This document shows positions 38,101 through 45,953 of a stretch of 61,143 nucleotides of DNA, piece after piece. The position numbers and the translations under genes were made by a program. Numbering within the stretch: the stretch's first letter is position 1; every line of letters begins with the position of its first letter. Below the pieces are notes generated by a model. It searched no databases. It worked only from the letters and a program-made list of their open reading frames with translations, and was not told the DNA's origin. The stretch is from Burkholderiales bacterium (GTDB lineage: Bacteria; Pseudomonadota; Gammaproteobacteria; Burkholderiales; SG8-39). The DNA lies in assembly GCA_014860445.1 (NCBI GenBank), contig JACZJT010000002.1:1-61143 (forward strand). Reading direction: 5' to 3'.

Positions 38101-40949
38101 TCGGCGACCTGGCGAATTTCGACCTGCTGCGCCAACTGGTGCAGGCCCATGCCTACTGGCGCCTGAAGGGACTGGCTGTCGACCTGGTGATCTGGAACGA
38201 AGACCGCGCCGGTTACCGGCAGCTGCTGCAGGACCAGATCATGGGGCTGATCGCCGCGGGTGTCGAAGCCCATGTGATCAACCGGCCCGGCGGTATTTTC
38301 GTGCGGCCTGCGGAGCAGATATCGGACGAGGACCGCGTCCTGGTGCAATCGGTGGCGCGCGCCATCATCAGCGACCGGCGCGGTGCGCTGGAAGAACAGA
38401 TCAACCGGCGCGGCCTGATGGAAGTGCGCCCGCCGCATTTGAACATGCCGCGCCTCAAGCCAGCCCGCAGCCAGCGCCCCGATGTGTCGAGTCCGGTCGC
38501 CGCGCCCGCGCGCGGCGGGCTGCTGTTCGACAACGGGCTCGGCGGCTTCAGCGCGGACGGTCGCGAATACCTCATCACCACGGCGCCGGGCCGGGTGACG
38601 CCGGCGCCATGGGTGAACGTGCTGGCGAACGCGCACTTCGGCAGCGTTGTTTCCGAGAGCGGCATGGCCTACACCTGGAGCGAAAATGCGCATGAGTTCC
38701 GCCTCACGCCCTGGGGCGACGATCCGGTGGGCGACGCCAGCGGCGAGGCCTTCTACCTGCGCGACGAAGACAGCGGGCAGTTCTGGTCGCCCGCGCCGCT
38801 GCCCTGCCGCGGCGCCACGCCTTACCTCACGCGGCACGGCTTCGGCTACAGCAGCTTCGAGCACACCGAACAGGGCATCAGCTCCGAACTGACTGTCTTC
38901 GTCGCGCTGGACGCGGCGGTCAAGTTCTCGACCCTGAAGCTGCGCAACGCATCGGGCCGCGCGCGCCGGCTCTCCGTCACCGGCTATGTCGAATGGGTGC
39001 TCGGTGACCTGCGGCCCAGTTCGGCCATGCACGTGATCACCGAAATCGACCCGGCGAGCGGCGCCTTGTACGCGCGCAATGCCTATAACACCGAGTTCGC
39101 GGGGCGCATCGCGTTCTTCGACATCGACGATGCGTCCCGGACCTATAGCGGAGACCGCGCCGAGTTCATCGGGCGCAACGGCACGCTCGCGCATCCGGCC
39201 GCCATGTCACGCACGCAACTTTCGAACAAGGTCGGCGCCGCTTTGGATCCGTGCGCAGCGATCCAGGTCGCGTTCGATCTGGCCGACGGGGAGGAGCGCG
39301 AGTTCGACTTTCGCCTCGGCGTCGCGGGAAGACGCGGCGCGGACGACGCCGGCACGCTGGTGCGGCGCTTTCGCGGGCCGGCAGCCGCGCGCACGGCGCT
39401 CGAAGCGGTGCGCGCATACTGGGCGCGCACGCTCGGCGCGGTGCAGGTCGAGACACCCGATGCCTCGCTCAACCTGCTCGCCAACGGCTGGCTGGTCTAT
39501 CAAACCCTGGCCTGCCGCCTGTGGGGCCGCAGCGGCTATTACCAGTCCGGCGGGGCGTTCGGATTCCGCGACCAGCTGCAGGACGTGATGGCGCTGGTGC
39601 ACACCGAGCCCGCGCTGGTGCGCGAGCACCTGCTGCGCTGCGCGGCGCGCCAGTTCCCCGAAGGCGACGTACAGCACTGGTGGCATCCCATGTCCGGCCG
39701 CGGCGTGCGCACCCACTGTTCGGACGATTACCTGTGGCTGGCGCTCGCGACCTGTCGCTATGTTTCATGCAGCGGCGATACCGCCGTGCTGGATGAGTCG
39801 ATATCCTTCCTCGACGGCCGGCCGGTGAATGCCGACGAGGACTCCTATTTCGACCTGCCCGGCCGCGCGGACGAATCGGCGACGTTGTATCAGCACTGCG
39901 TGCGCGCCATCCTGAGAGGGCTGCGCTTTGGCGAACACGGTTTGCCGCTGATGGGCTCCGGCGACTGGAACGACGGCATGAACGCCGTGGGCGAACAGGG
40001 CAGGGGCGAGAGCGTCTGGCTGGCTTTCTTTCTCTATGAGGTACTCATGCAATTCGCCGGACTGGCGCGCGCGCGCAGCGACGCGCCCTTCGCCGCGCGC
40101 TGCCAGACCGAAGCCGCGACGCTGCGCAAGAACATCGAGCGCGACGGCTGGGATGGCGAATGGTACCTGCGCGCCTACTTCGACGACGGCACGCCGCTGG
40201 GATCGTCCGACAACACCGAATGCCAGATCGACGGCATTTCGCAAAGCTGGGCCGTGCTCTCGGGTGCCGGGGATGCCGCGCGCACGCGCACGGCGCTGGC
40301 CGCGGTCGACCGGCGCCTGGTGCGCCGCGACGCAGCGCTGATCCAGGTGCTGGATCCACCGTTCGACAAATCGGACTTGAACCCCGGCTATATCAAGGGC
40401 TACGTGCCGGGAGTGCGCGAGAACGGCGGGCAGTACACGCACGCGGCAATCTGGACCGTGATGGCGTTCGCCGCGCTGGGCGACAAGACGCGCGCATGGG
40501 AACTGTTCGGCATGATCAACCCGATAAACCACGCGAGTTCGGCGGAGGCGATCGCGACCTACAAAGTGGAACCCTACGCGGTCGCGGCCGACGTCTATGC
40601 GGTCGCGCCGCACACCGGTCGCGGCGGCTGGACCTGGTACACGGGCTCGGCCGGCTGGATGTACCGGCTGATCCTGGAATCACTGCTCGGTCTGACGCTA
40701 GAGGTCGACAGATTGCGCTTTGCGCCCTGTCTTCCGGCCGACTGGGAAACATTCAAACTGCATTACCGTTACCGGGAAACGGTCTACCACATAACGGTTG
40801 TGCAAACGCGCGGCGAAACGGGCGAACTGTCGGCGACGCTCGACGGTGTCGAGCAGCCCGATAAGACGATTCTCCTGGTCGACGACCGTCGCGAACACGC
40901 AGTCGAGGTGAGAATGGACCTCGCACGCAGGCTATCCGACGATGAATAG
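32145..40949 (+). CDS. ndvB: Cyclic beta-1,2-glucan synthase (NdvB/ChvB type)
   Basis: 2,934 residues, the usual giant size of the family. Order: an N-terminal region, two membrane helices (~418-490), a GT84 glycosyltransferase with DTDTQLPRD (~644) and RRFRWIRGDWQ (~791), further membrane helices (~840-1020), a glycoamylase domain (~1420-1570; RGVAWGISECGYN), then two GH94-type beta-sandwich/phosphorylase-like regions with the catalytic-type DWNDGMN (~2603) and a C-terminal HTGRGGWTWYTGSAGWMYR. The enzyme makes, cyclises and trims beta-1,2-glucan for the periplasm, important in osmotic adaptation. The start is TTG 32145, with AGG six bases upstream. It overlaps the antiporter gene by eight bases. 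Confidence 0.9.
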   Translation: MSSNSLRDTARRLWARLLGDPLARLQPVGDAPPLRAELFGADQMEQHGKALAAAHRVSAQRAPDQLLARLTENELIVLQACKLLTASVKAKRRISPASEWLLDNFYLIEEQIRTARRHLPKGYSRELPRLALGASAGLPRVYDIALETIAHGDGRVDPESLSRFVAAYQKVTPLKLGELWAIPIMLRLALIENLRRVAARAVSSATARDLADAWADRMMEITVKDPKNLILVVADMARSSPPMVSAFVAELARRLQGRSAALALPLTWIEQRLSETGQTIEQLVQSETQTQASGQVSIANSIGSLRFLGAMDWREFVESMSSVEQQLRQDPAGVYASMDFSTRDRYRHAIEKLAKASALSEKDVACKAIQLAHEGAGGDKVAVDRRSAHVGYFLIDRGLPRLERAAGVRRSVAEAVRQTAGRSPLLLYLSAVALLTLALSQGLLASAHAEGLGGWLRALIACLAVFGSAHLAIALVNWAATLLATPKPLPRLDFSDGIPPDCRTLVVIPTILASVQNIERLVEALEVRFLANRDAQLQFGLLTDFHDAQAQTLPADAALLELAQTGIEELNDKYKHADGKTEGDAFFLFHRPRRWNPEEQVWMGYERKRGKLADLNSLLRGGARDSFSLIVGRTAALSGVKYVITLDTDTQLPRDSAYQLVGAMAHPLNRAHFDAKRRLVSAGYGILQPRVAVSLPGTNRSRYARVFGSEPGIDPYTRTVSDVYQDLFGEGSFIGKGIYDVDAFAQALDARFPDNRILSHDLLEGCYARAGLLSDVLVYEEYPSSYNADVNRRFRWIRGDWQIASWLLPRVPGAGAGSGRERNPLSALSQWKILDNLRRSLVPAALTLLFLLGWTLLPPARFWTMAVAGVFLLPPLLATIVDLLRKPEDMLAVQHIAAALRAARGRFAQATLALAFLPHEAYYSLAAVLRTNWRILITHKRLLEWMPSGRWNRENGSGFLACCQSMWIAPLIAVATAVYLAASAPAPLDLAGPILLLWLASPAIAWWISLPLARREARLTVEQRAFLRNVSRKTWAFFETFVGTEDHWLPPDNYQEHPVAVIAHRTSPTNMGLSLLANLSAYDFGYVSAGQLIQRTANALDTMAGLERHRGHFYNWYDTQSLKPLAPLYISSVDSGNLAGHLLTLRPGLLALPDHAILGPRLFDGLLDTLNALAETAALAETAAQAAPDALRQIERLQTELKSACDSPPATLAAAPARLAGLEASALQLAASLVGDEPLPSGTRHGHPQWWAQALARQCRDALDEFALLAPWLGTPAAEELCALLPGTGMPTLRDLATLEDRWCAANEPGAGQAESDRMRRLLAAAVVQARQRIVQIEHLALQLGELAAMEYEFLYDRSRHLLAIGYNVDERRQDASCYDLLASEARFASFVAIAQGKLPQESWFALGRLLTMADGDPTLMSWSGSMFEYLMPLLVMPTYENTLLDRTYHAAVERQIAYGRQRGVAWGISECGYNAVDVALNYQYRAFGVPGLGLKRGLAEDLVVAPYATALALMVAPERACQNLQRLATEGLAGPFGFYEATDFTASRLPRGQTSAVIRSFMAHHQGMVFLSIAHLLLDRPMQKRFESDPMFQATALLLQERVPKAGAFQLHAAEFSAVRATAKDGQMPVRVLASADTALPEVQLLSNGRYHVMVTNAGGGYSRWKDLAVTRWREDTTCDNWGSFCYLRDAASGTFWSNTHQPTLRQADVYAAIFSEGRAEFRRRDLDYETHTEIVVSPEDDIELRRVRITNRARTRRTIELTSYAEVVLAAPVADALHPAFSNLFIQTEIVHERQAIVCTRRPRSLNEQAPSMFHLMAARGSAVDAVSYETDRARFIGRGRSVAAPQAMDDAAALSGSAGSVLDPVVAIRYRITLDPDQAATIDMVTGVGANREAALGLAGKYQDRQLADRVFELAWTHSQVVLRQINASEADAQLYGRLASSVIYANPGLRASAGVLARNRRGQSGLWGYAISGDLPIVLLQIGDLANFDLLRQLVQAHAYWRLKGLAVDLVIWNEDRAGYRQLLQDQIMGLIAAGVEAHVINRPGGIFVRPAEQISDEDRVLVQSVARAIISDRRGALEEQINRRGLMEVRPPHLNMPRLKPARSQRPDVSSPVAAPARGGLLFDNGLGGFSADGREYLITTAPGRVTPAPWVNVLANAHFGSVVSESGMAYTWSENAHEFRLTPWGDDPVGDASGEAFYLRDEDSGQFWSPAPLPCRGATPYLTRHGFGYSSFEHTEQGISSELTVFVALDAAVKFSTLKLRNASGRARRLSVTGYVEWVLGDLRPSSAMHVITEIDPASGALYARNAYNTEFAGRIAFFDIDDASRTYSGDRAEFIGRNGTLAHPAAMSRTQLSNKVGAALDPCAAIQVAFDLADGEEREFDFRLGVAGRRGADDAGTLVRRFRGPAAARTALEAVRAYWARTLGAVQVETPDASLNLLANGWLVYQTLACRLWGRSGYYQSGGAFGFRDQLQDVMALVHTEPALVREHLLRCAARQFPEGDVQHWWHPMSGRGVRTHCSDDYLWLALATCRYVSCSGDTAVLDESISFLDGRPVNADEDSYFDLPGRADESATLYQHCVRAILRGLRFGEHGLPLMGSGDWNDGMNAVGEQGRGESVWLAFFLYEVLMQFAGLARARSDAPFAARCQTEAATLRKNIERDGWDGEWYLRAYFDDGTPLGSSDNTECQIDGISQSWAVLSGAGDAARTRTALAAVDRRLVRRDAALIQVLDPPFDKSDLNPGYIKGYVPGVRENGGQYTHAAIWTVMAFAALGDKTRAWELFGMINPINHASSAEAIATYKVEPYAVAADVYAVAPHTGRGGWTWYTGSAGWMYRLILESLLGLTLEVDRLRFAPCLPADWETFKLHYRYRETVYHITVVQTRGETGELSATLDGVEQPDKTILLVDDRREHAVEVRMDLARRLSDDE

Positions 40950-42255
40950 CGCACTATGGTTTTTGCTGGTGGGCGCCCTGTTGCTTGCCAGGGGTCTGAC
41001 TTCTACGATACTCAAGCCCCTGCCGGTGACCCCGGCCATTATCTATCTGGCGGTGGGGCTGTTGGTCGGACCTACGGTGCTCAACCTGTTTCACTTCAAT
41101 CCGCTGAAGCAATCGGCACTGTTGGAAGTATTGACCGAGGTGGCCGTGCTGATTTCGCTGTTTTCAGCCGGTGTCAAAATGCCCGTGCCGGTCAGCTTCG
41201 CCCGCTGGCGCACGCCGATTCTGCTGGCCTCCGTCTCCATGACGGTGAGCGTCATCCTGGTCGCCGCCTTCGCCTACTATCTACTCGGTCTGCCACTGGG
41301 CGCTGCCATCTTGCTGGGCGCAATCCTGGCGCCCACCGATCCGGTGCTGGCGACCGATGTGCAGATACGTCATCCCGGCGACCGCGACCAGCTCCGCTTC
41401 ACACTGACCTGCGAGGCGGGCATGAATGACGGCAGCGCGTTTCCGTTTGTGATGTTGGGGCTGGGATTGCTCGGCCTGCACGAGCTCGGCGAATCCGGCC
41501 TGCGCTGGGCGCTGCTTGACGTGCTGTGGGCCACGGTGGCGGGAATCGCCATCGGGGTCATTTCCGGCGCCGCACTGGCCCGTTTGGGATGGAAGCTGCG
41601 CGGCGAGTCGCCGGAGCACCAGCTCATGGACGACTTCCTCGGACTCGGTCTGATCGGCACGGTGTACGGCTTGAGTGTACTCGCGCACGCGTGGGGATTT
41701 CTGGCGGTATTTTTCGCGGCGGTCGCGCTGCGCCAGACGGAAGTCAGACTCGCCGCCGCCCGGGATTACCCGGACCGGCCGCAATCGGCCGGAATCGAAG
41801 CGGTGGTTTCAAGCGCAAACCCGGAGATGGAGCCGGCGCCGACGGTAAGCCAAGGGTCGCTGATATTCAAGGAACATCTGGAGCGCCTGTCGGAGATGAT
41901 GCTCATCCTGCTGATCGGCGGCACGCTGTTTCTCGATTCCTGGAGCTGGCGTGCCGTGGGACTTGCGCTGTTCCTGTTTGCCGTGGCGCGCCCGGTCAGC
42001 GTTCTTGCCGGCCTCCTGGGTACCCGCACCTCGTGGCCGATACGCGGCATGGTGGGCTGGTTCGGGGTGCGCGGCATCGGTTCGCTGTACTACCTGATGT
42101 ACGCCATCCAGCACGGGCTCCCGGAGAAGCTGGCCCTGGAGCTGACGCAATTGACGCTGATTGCGGTGACGCTTTCCATTCTTGTCCACGGCACGAGCGT
42201 GAAGCCGCTGATGGGCGTCTTTTGGCGCCACCGCAAGCGGGGGCCAACGGCATGA
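40942..42255 (+). CDS. Na+/H+ antiporter of the CPA1/NhaP type
   Basis: 437 residues with about twelve membrane helices. Family motifs are present: LAPTDPVLATDV (~130), ECEAGMNDGSAF-like sequence at CEAGMNDGSAFPF (~157) and WFGVRGIGSLYYL (~374). It exchanges Na+ (or K+) for protons across the inner membrane. The start overlaps the end of the glucan synthase gene, so an osmoprotective glucan and an ion exchanger are made from one transcript. Confidence 0.88.
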   Translation: MNSALWFLLVGALLLARGLTSTILKPLPVTPAIIYLAVGLLVGPTVLNLFHFNPLKQSALLEVLTEVAVLISLFSAGVKMPVPVSFARWRTPILLASVSMTVSVILVAAFAYYLLGLPLGAAILLGAILAPTDPVLATDVQIRHPGDRDQLRFTLTCEAGMNDGSAFPFVMLGLGLLGLHELGESGLRWALLDVLWATVAGIAIGVISGAALARLGWKLRGESPEHQLMDDFLGLGLIGTVYGLSVLAHAWGFLAVFFAAVALRQTEVRLAAARDYPDRPQSAGIEAVVSSANPEMEPAPTVSQGSLIFKEHLERLSEMMLILLIGGTLFLDSWSWRAVGLALFLFAVARPVSVLAGLLGTRTSWPIRGMVGWFGVRGIGSLYYLMYAIQHGLPEKLALELTQLTLIAVTLSILVHGTSVKPLMGVFWRHRKRGPTA

Positions 42256-42263
42256 GCGCGCGC

Positions 42264-43304
42264 TCAAACCGCAGAATCAAGAACCCGAATCAGATTGCCC
42301 TCTCCCTCTTTGGCTTGATACATCGCATGATCAGCCCGCTCGAGGATGTCGTCCTCGTTGGCTTCATCCTTGCCGAACAATACCGAGCCGATGCTCGCCG
42401 TGCATCGATGCTCGATCGTCGTTTCCACCGCGCCCTTTTGCTTAGTCTTGAGCAGATATGGCAGGGCCAGCGCGGCGCGGACCTTCTCGGCCAAACTCGC
42501 GGCTTGCGCTTTTGATCTGGTCTGGTCGGCGTCCAGATTGCCGATCACCACCACAAATTCGTCTCCGCCGAAGCGCGCCACGGTATCCATGTCGCGCACA
42601 CAATCTCTGAGCCGGACCGCCACTTCGATCAACAACAAATCGCCTGCCGCATGCCCATATGCGTCGTTGACCCGCTTGAAATCGTTCAGATCGACGAACA
42701 TCAATGCGGCATAGCAGCCGCTGCGCTTGCAGGCAGCCATGGTCTGCCTCAGACGGTCGCTGAGCAGCCGGCGGTTGGGCAGCTTGGTGAGCGTGTCATG
42801 GAACGCCATTTGACGCACCCGGTCTTCCTTGTGCTTGCGTTCGGTGATGTTGCGGATATTGCATTGAATGATCGTGACACCTTCGTAATCGTACGTGTTG
42901 CTGATGAATTCAACCGGGACCGCCGCCCCTGCTTTTGTTTTAAGCGGAAGATCATCGTATCGGACATAGCCCTTCGTCTGCAGCTCCGCGAACATTTCCT
43001 TGCTCTCGCCCCTGTCCGCAAACGCGCCGACCTCCCATAGCTTCCTTCCCAGAAACTCGGTGTGGGAATAGCCGAGCAGTTCGATCAAGTAGGGATTGAC
43101 GTCCTCGATCTGGCCCGTGGACGCGTTGAGCAGCAGGATGCCGTCCCGGGCCGTTTCGAATAGCCGGCGGTAGCGGCTTTCCGACAGCCGCAGCGCTTCG
43201 AGCGCGCGATCGTCCTGCGCATCCGTCGCAGATGCCGTATCGGTGTGTGCTGAAAAGGTGCCGCTCACAAACAATCCCCATAAGCAACGCAAGCTTTTAA
43301 GCAT
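42264..43304 (-). CDS. PAS-GGDEF diguanylate cyclase
   Basis: 346 residues from ATG 43304: a PAS domain (~45-170; LSESRYRRLFETARDGILLLN) and a GGDEF domain with GGDEF intact (RFGGDEFVVVI) and RDMD five residues before it as I-site. Predicted cytoplasmic c-di-GMP synthase. The frame opens at 43355, but a Crp-type palindrome lies at 43328-43344. GTG 43268 has the best ribosome site (GGGGA, six bases before) and may be the real start. It converges with the antiporter gene 9 bases away. Confidence 0.85.
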   Translation of the reverse strand: MLKSLRCLWGLFVSGTFSAHTDTASATDAQDDRALEALRLSESRYRRLFETARDGILLLNASTGQIEDVNPYLIELLGYSHTEFLGRKLWEVGAFADRGESKEMFAELQTKGYVRYDDLPLKTKAGAAVPVEFISNTYDYEGVTIIQCNIRNITERKHKEDRVRQMAFHDTLTKLPNRRLLSDRLRQTMAACKRSGCYAALMFVDLNDFKRVNDAYGHAAGDLLLIEVAVRLRDCVRDMDTVARFGGDEFVVVIGNLDADQTRSKAQAASLAEKVRAALALPYLLKTKQKGAVETTIEHRCTASIGSVLFGKDEANEDDILERADHAMYQAKEGEGNLIRVLDSAV

Positions 43305-43344
43305 CCGATCGCCGGCTGTGGGCGTCTGTTCGGTACCGCACATA
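43300..43344 (-). promoter_or_regulatory. Possible Crp-type promoter of the PAS-GGDEF gene
   Basis: GTTCGGTACCGCACATA at 43328-43344 matches 12 of 15. On the minus strand GATGCT (43305-43300) lies at the standard distance, predicting transcription at ~43293, which would require the GTG 43268 start. It is the weakest of the sites that fit the geometry. Confidence 0.4.
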
Positions 43345-43421
43345 TGGCGCGCCAACGCTTAGCTGCGGAATCCGGTGCACTGCGCTGAAACAAATGAATC
43401 AAGGCCGGTACATATCGGCGA

Positions 43422-44336
43422 TCAGGCCGGCGGCCGGGGATCGGAATGTTGCCGCAGCACCTCCCGGTGTTTCATGTCGAGATATTCACCGCGTTCCATT
43501 TCATGCAACTGGCGCGGATAGCGCTCGGTCGCCGCGAACCACGCGCGCAGACGCTGGTCGAGGCGCGCCGGCGGCGGTGCGGACAGGGCGCCGAGAAAGG
43601 ACTCGATGGCGAGGTAATAGCGCATGGTGTTGCGTTCCACCAGGCCGCGTATGCCACCGATGTATTGCGGCTGGCCGCCGGACCCAGTGCCGGCGGCGGC
43701 AAATCCCACCTTGTCCCGCCCGATCGTGGCGAAGTAGGTCTGCAGCGCAAGCCGCCCCGCCATGCCATAGGAAAACGAATAGGAAAGGTGAATGAACGTG
43801 CGCCCGGATTCCAGCGGCACGGCCTCGAACGCGATACGGTAGTCGTGGGTGCTGTATGGTCCCGCGTCTGCGTTCAGCCTCACTTGCAGATAGCTCGGCG
43901 TCTGGGCGGACACGCGATAGGCAAAGTTCACCCGGTGGGTCTTGTACAGCGGTTCGTCGAATTTCCTGCCGACGCTTACCTTGAGGACGGCCCCGCGGCT
44001 GCCCGGCGAGGCACGGCAGTACTTGGTGTTGAGGTGGAGAATCAGAACGTCACACCAATCGACCGGATTGTTCAGCGCGCCGCGCACTGTTTCAAACGGA
44101 AAATCGACGCGCGCATAAATGTCGCCGATCACGCCGTCCGGACCCTCGCTGGATTGCAGGTGCAACGGTCGCCGAAACGGGTTGTGACTGAGTTGATGCT
44201 CCAGTGCCGCGTACCTGGCGTGCAACGCCGCGGCCGAAGGCGCATCCACATCGCCGGCATGGGCGATACGCGCGCCCATGCATGCCAAGGCGAGCGCAAA
44301 AAACAGCGCCCATGCCGAAAAGGTCCGCGCTCTCAT
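43422..44336 (-). CDS. Conserved exported protein of unknown function
   Basis: 304 residues from ATG 44336, with a signal peptide (FSAWALFFALALACMGARIAHA). The mature part has ALEHQLSHNPFRRPLHLQSSE, a WCDVLILHLNTKYCRA segment and a RTFIHLSYSFSYG segment. I recognise this as a widely conserved betaproteobacterial exported protein, but no function can be assigned. The upstream frame to 44420 would overlap the CsbD gene, so I prefer the start with the signal peptide. It lies 61 bases downstream of the CsbD gene on the same strand. Confidence 0.7.
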   Translation of the reverse strand: MRARTFSAWALFFALALACMGARIAHAGDVDAPSAAALHARYAALEHQLSHNPFRRPLHLQSSEGPDGVIGDIYARVDFPFETVRGALNNPVDWCDVLILHLNTKYCRASPGSRGAVLKVSVGRKFDEPLYKTHRVNFAYRVSAQTPSYLQVRLNADAGPYSTHDYRIAFEAVPLESGRTFIHLSYSFSYGMAGRLALQTYFATIGRDKVGFAAAGTGSGGQPQYIGGIRGLVERNTMRYYLAIESFLGALSAPPPARLDQRLRAWFAATERYPRQLHEMERGEYLDMKHREVLRQHSDPRPPA

Positions 44337-44397
44337 GTCGGCACGTACCGAGACCGACACCCGCATCGGCATCCCCGATCGGCGATCCACCCCGCGA

Positions 44398-44580
44398 CTA
44401 ACTTTTCTTGATTTCCTCAACGGCCTGCTTGAGGTCGCCGAGTTTTTGTTGCGCTTTCCCGGCGACTTGATTCGACAGCCCCTTGATCTGCTGCTCCTTG
44501 CTTCCAGTCACTTTTCCCGCTTCTTCCTGGATCTTGCCGACGATGTCTTTCGCCGCGCCCTTCACCTGGTCTTTGTTCAT
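44398..44580 (-). CDS. CsbD-family stress protein
   Basis: 60 residues, highly charged and helical, beginning MNKDQVKGAAKDIVGKIQEE with a second similar helix (IKGLSNQVAGKAQQKLGDLK). This is the CsbD family of small general stress proteins; their biochemical role is unknown. A palindromic repeat element sits directly upstream. Confidence 0.9.
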   Translation of the reverse strand: MNKDQVKGAAKDIVGKIQEEAGKVTGSKEQQIKGLSNQVAGKAQQKLGDLKQAVEEIKKS

Positions 44581-44607
44581 GTTCGACTATCCTTTTTTAT
44601 AAGAGCT

Positions 44608-44730
44608 CATTTCAAAATTGGCTGTCATTCCGAAGCCGTCCCCAGGAGGACTTCCTCCGGGGGCGAAGGTCTGAGGAATCTGCTTTTTATTTGATTCAGA
44701 AGCAGATTTCTCGCTGCGCTCGAAATGACA
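44608..44730. repeat. Dispersed palindromic repeat element, copy 1
   Basis: Shares TTTCAAAATT, GTCATTCCGAAGCCGT, the arms GAGGAATCTGCTT and AAGCAGAT..CTCGCTGCGCTCG, and AAATGAC with copy 2 at 57652-57746. The arms form a long hairpin. This copy has ~26 extra bases that themselves form a hairpin (CCCCAGGAGG/CCTCCGGGG). It sits between two minus-strand genes (cytochrome-BON and CsbD). It looks like a non-coding MITE/REP-type element. Confidence 0.8.
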
Positions 44731-44815
44731 ACTTTTGCGTGGCCCATTCTGTAATTCGCTTTACGCGCCGCACTCGGTGCAATGAAGACATTGACGGCCG
44801 GCGAGTGCGGCCGAT

Positions 44816-45442
44816 TTACTTCGTTCCCTTGAGAATCATGTCGTTCTTCACGGATTTCACGCCCTTGACGACCTTGGCAACCGCAACGGCCTTTTTGATA
44901 TCCGCGCTGGAGTTGACGAAACCGGTCAACTGGACGACGCCCTTGAAGGTTTCGACATTGATTTCGGCTGATTTGAGCGATGACTCTTCCAGCACGGCTG
45001 CTTTCACTTTGGCGGTGATGACCGTATCCTCGACATATTCGCCAGGGGATTCTTTTTTCGACGCCGACAGGGTGAGCTTCTCCTTGACGGGTTCAACTGC
45101 GCCGGTCTTGGCGTCTGCGCCTTTTTCGTGGCATTTCACGCAATCTGCCTGAACCTTGACGCTGAACGCCTTCTTGCCGTCATGGCAGGTGCCGCAGAAC
45201 TTGCCTTCGTCGTTCATCGCGACATGGGTAATCTTGTCGCCGCCCTTTTTCATTTGGAACAGCTTGGGCTTGCTGTGGCAATCCGCGCATTTGAAGCCCT
45301 TCCCCGCATGCACCTTGCCGTCGAAGGTCACCTTGCCCATGGGGCTGGCAAACTCCACTGTCTTGCCCGACGGCACCGCAATGACGCTGCCGAACGAAAG
45401 CATCAAAGCCGCAAACACCGCGAATATCCCTGCATTCTTCAT
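44816..45442 (-). CDS. Triheme cytochrome c fused to a BON domain
   Basis: 208 residues: a signal peptide, then a c7-like region with three CxxCH haem motifs (CADCH, CGTCH, CVKCH; ~50-105) and a C-terminal BON domain (~135-208; VITAKVKAAVLEESSLKSAEI, VQLTGFV). The cytochrome part should carry electrons in the periplasm; BON domains bind phospholipid membranes or other envelope parts. The combination in one chain is unusual. It is monocistronic with a strong Crp-type promoter. Confidence 0.85.
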   Translation of the reverse strand: MKNAGIFAVFAALMLSFGSVIAVPSGKTVEFASPMGKVTFDGKVHAGKGFKCADCHSKPKLFQMKKGGDKITHVAMNDEGKFCGTCHDGKKAFSVKVQADCVKCHEKGADAKTGAVEPVKEKLTLSASKKESPGEYVEDTVITAKVKAAVLEESSLKSAEINVETFKGVVQLTGFVNSSADIKKAVAVAKVVKGVKSVKNDMILKGTK

Positions 45443-45524
45443 CGCTTTACCCCTTCAAGTAGTTGACAACTAAACAGCGCCGCCACCCGCGCGGCAATCT
45501 GCCGGATCGGATTTGCATGCGCAC

Positions 45525-45569
45525 ATTAGATACGCCTGCCGCTGAAAATTCTGTGCGACGGCGCACATA
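45525..45569 (-). promoter_or_regulatory. Crp-type promoter of the cytochrome-BON gene
   Basis: GTGCGACGGCGCACATA at 45553-45569 (14 of 15). On the minus strand TCTAAT (45530-45525), five of six to the TATAAT consensus, starts 29.5 bases from the centre. Predicted transcription at ~45518, leader ~76 nt. Confidence 0.7.
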
Positions 45570-45640
45570 GGACAGGAAGGTCGAAGTCGGAATCGAGCGG
45601 TGCGTTTCAGAGGACCCCGCGGCAAATGCCCGGGCCAGCC

Positions 45641-45680
45641 AAAAAAAACGGCCCCCGGCAGTTGACATGACCGGGGGCCG
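45641..45680 (-). terminator. Intrinsic terminator of small RNA B
   Basis: On the minus strand a 10-bp GC stem (45680-45671 with 45658-45649) is followed by eight T residues (45648-45641). Confidence 0.9.
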
Positions 45681-45730
45681 GAACCCGCCAAACGATAAAG
45701 GAGGAGGAGAAACCGTCGGCGGGGGGAGAG
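45641..45730 (-). ncRNA. Anti-Shine-Dalgarno small RNA, copy B
   Basis: Predicted ~90-nt RNA on the minus strand. The 5' stem pairs CCCGCC (45723-45718) with GGCGGG (45689-45684) and can extend by a few pairs with a bulge; its loop shows CTCCTCCTCCT (45709-45699). An intrinsic terminator ends it. It is preceded by a Crp-type site with GACAAT at the standard distance. Its layout equals copies A and C. Confidence 0.78.
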
Positions 45731-45736
45731 AATGCG

Positions 45737-45781
45737 ATTGTCCGTGTTCGCATCCGACTTTTCCGTGCGCTGCCGTACATT
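45737..45781 (-). promoter_or_regulatory. Crp-type promoter of small RNA B
   Basis: GTGCGCTGCCGTACATT at 45765-45781 (12 of 15). On the minus strand GACAAT (45742-45737) starts 29.5 bases from the centre. Predicted transcription start ~45730. Confidence 0.65.
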
Positions 45782-45843
45782 CTCCAGGGACATTCCTTGA
45801 TCCGGCGCGCTTCGGTTATCGCCCTTTCGCCGATGCGCGCTAC

Positions 45844-45885
45844 GTGCGCCATCGAACATACAAATTCCGCTATGGGGAATACAGT
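45844..45885 (+). promoter_or_regulatory. Crp-type promoter of the Crp/Fnr-like regulator gene
   Basis: GTGCGCCATCGAACATA at 45844-45860 (13 of 15) with TACAGT at 45880-45885, 29.5 bases from the centre. Predicted transcription at ~45892 and a 62-nt leader. It suggests autoregulation. Confidence 0.65.
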
Positions 45886-45953
45886 GATTCCATTGTCCTG
45901 AACGGACCCGCGTCGTTCCGCCATGACGCCAGTAGCACACGGAGAAAAATTCC

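Noticed and set aside
36786-39194. Long antisense frame inside the glucan synthase gene (802 codons)
   Set aside because: Shadow of a well-supported gene with continuous domain content on the other strand.
45511-45527. Second palindrome-like half-site before the cytochrome-BON gene
   Set aside because: Only the right half matches and it overlaps the -10 region of the stronger site at 45553; counted as chance or overlap.
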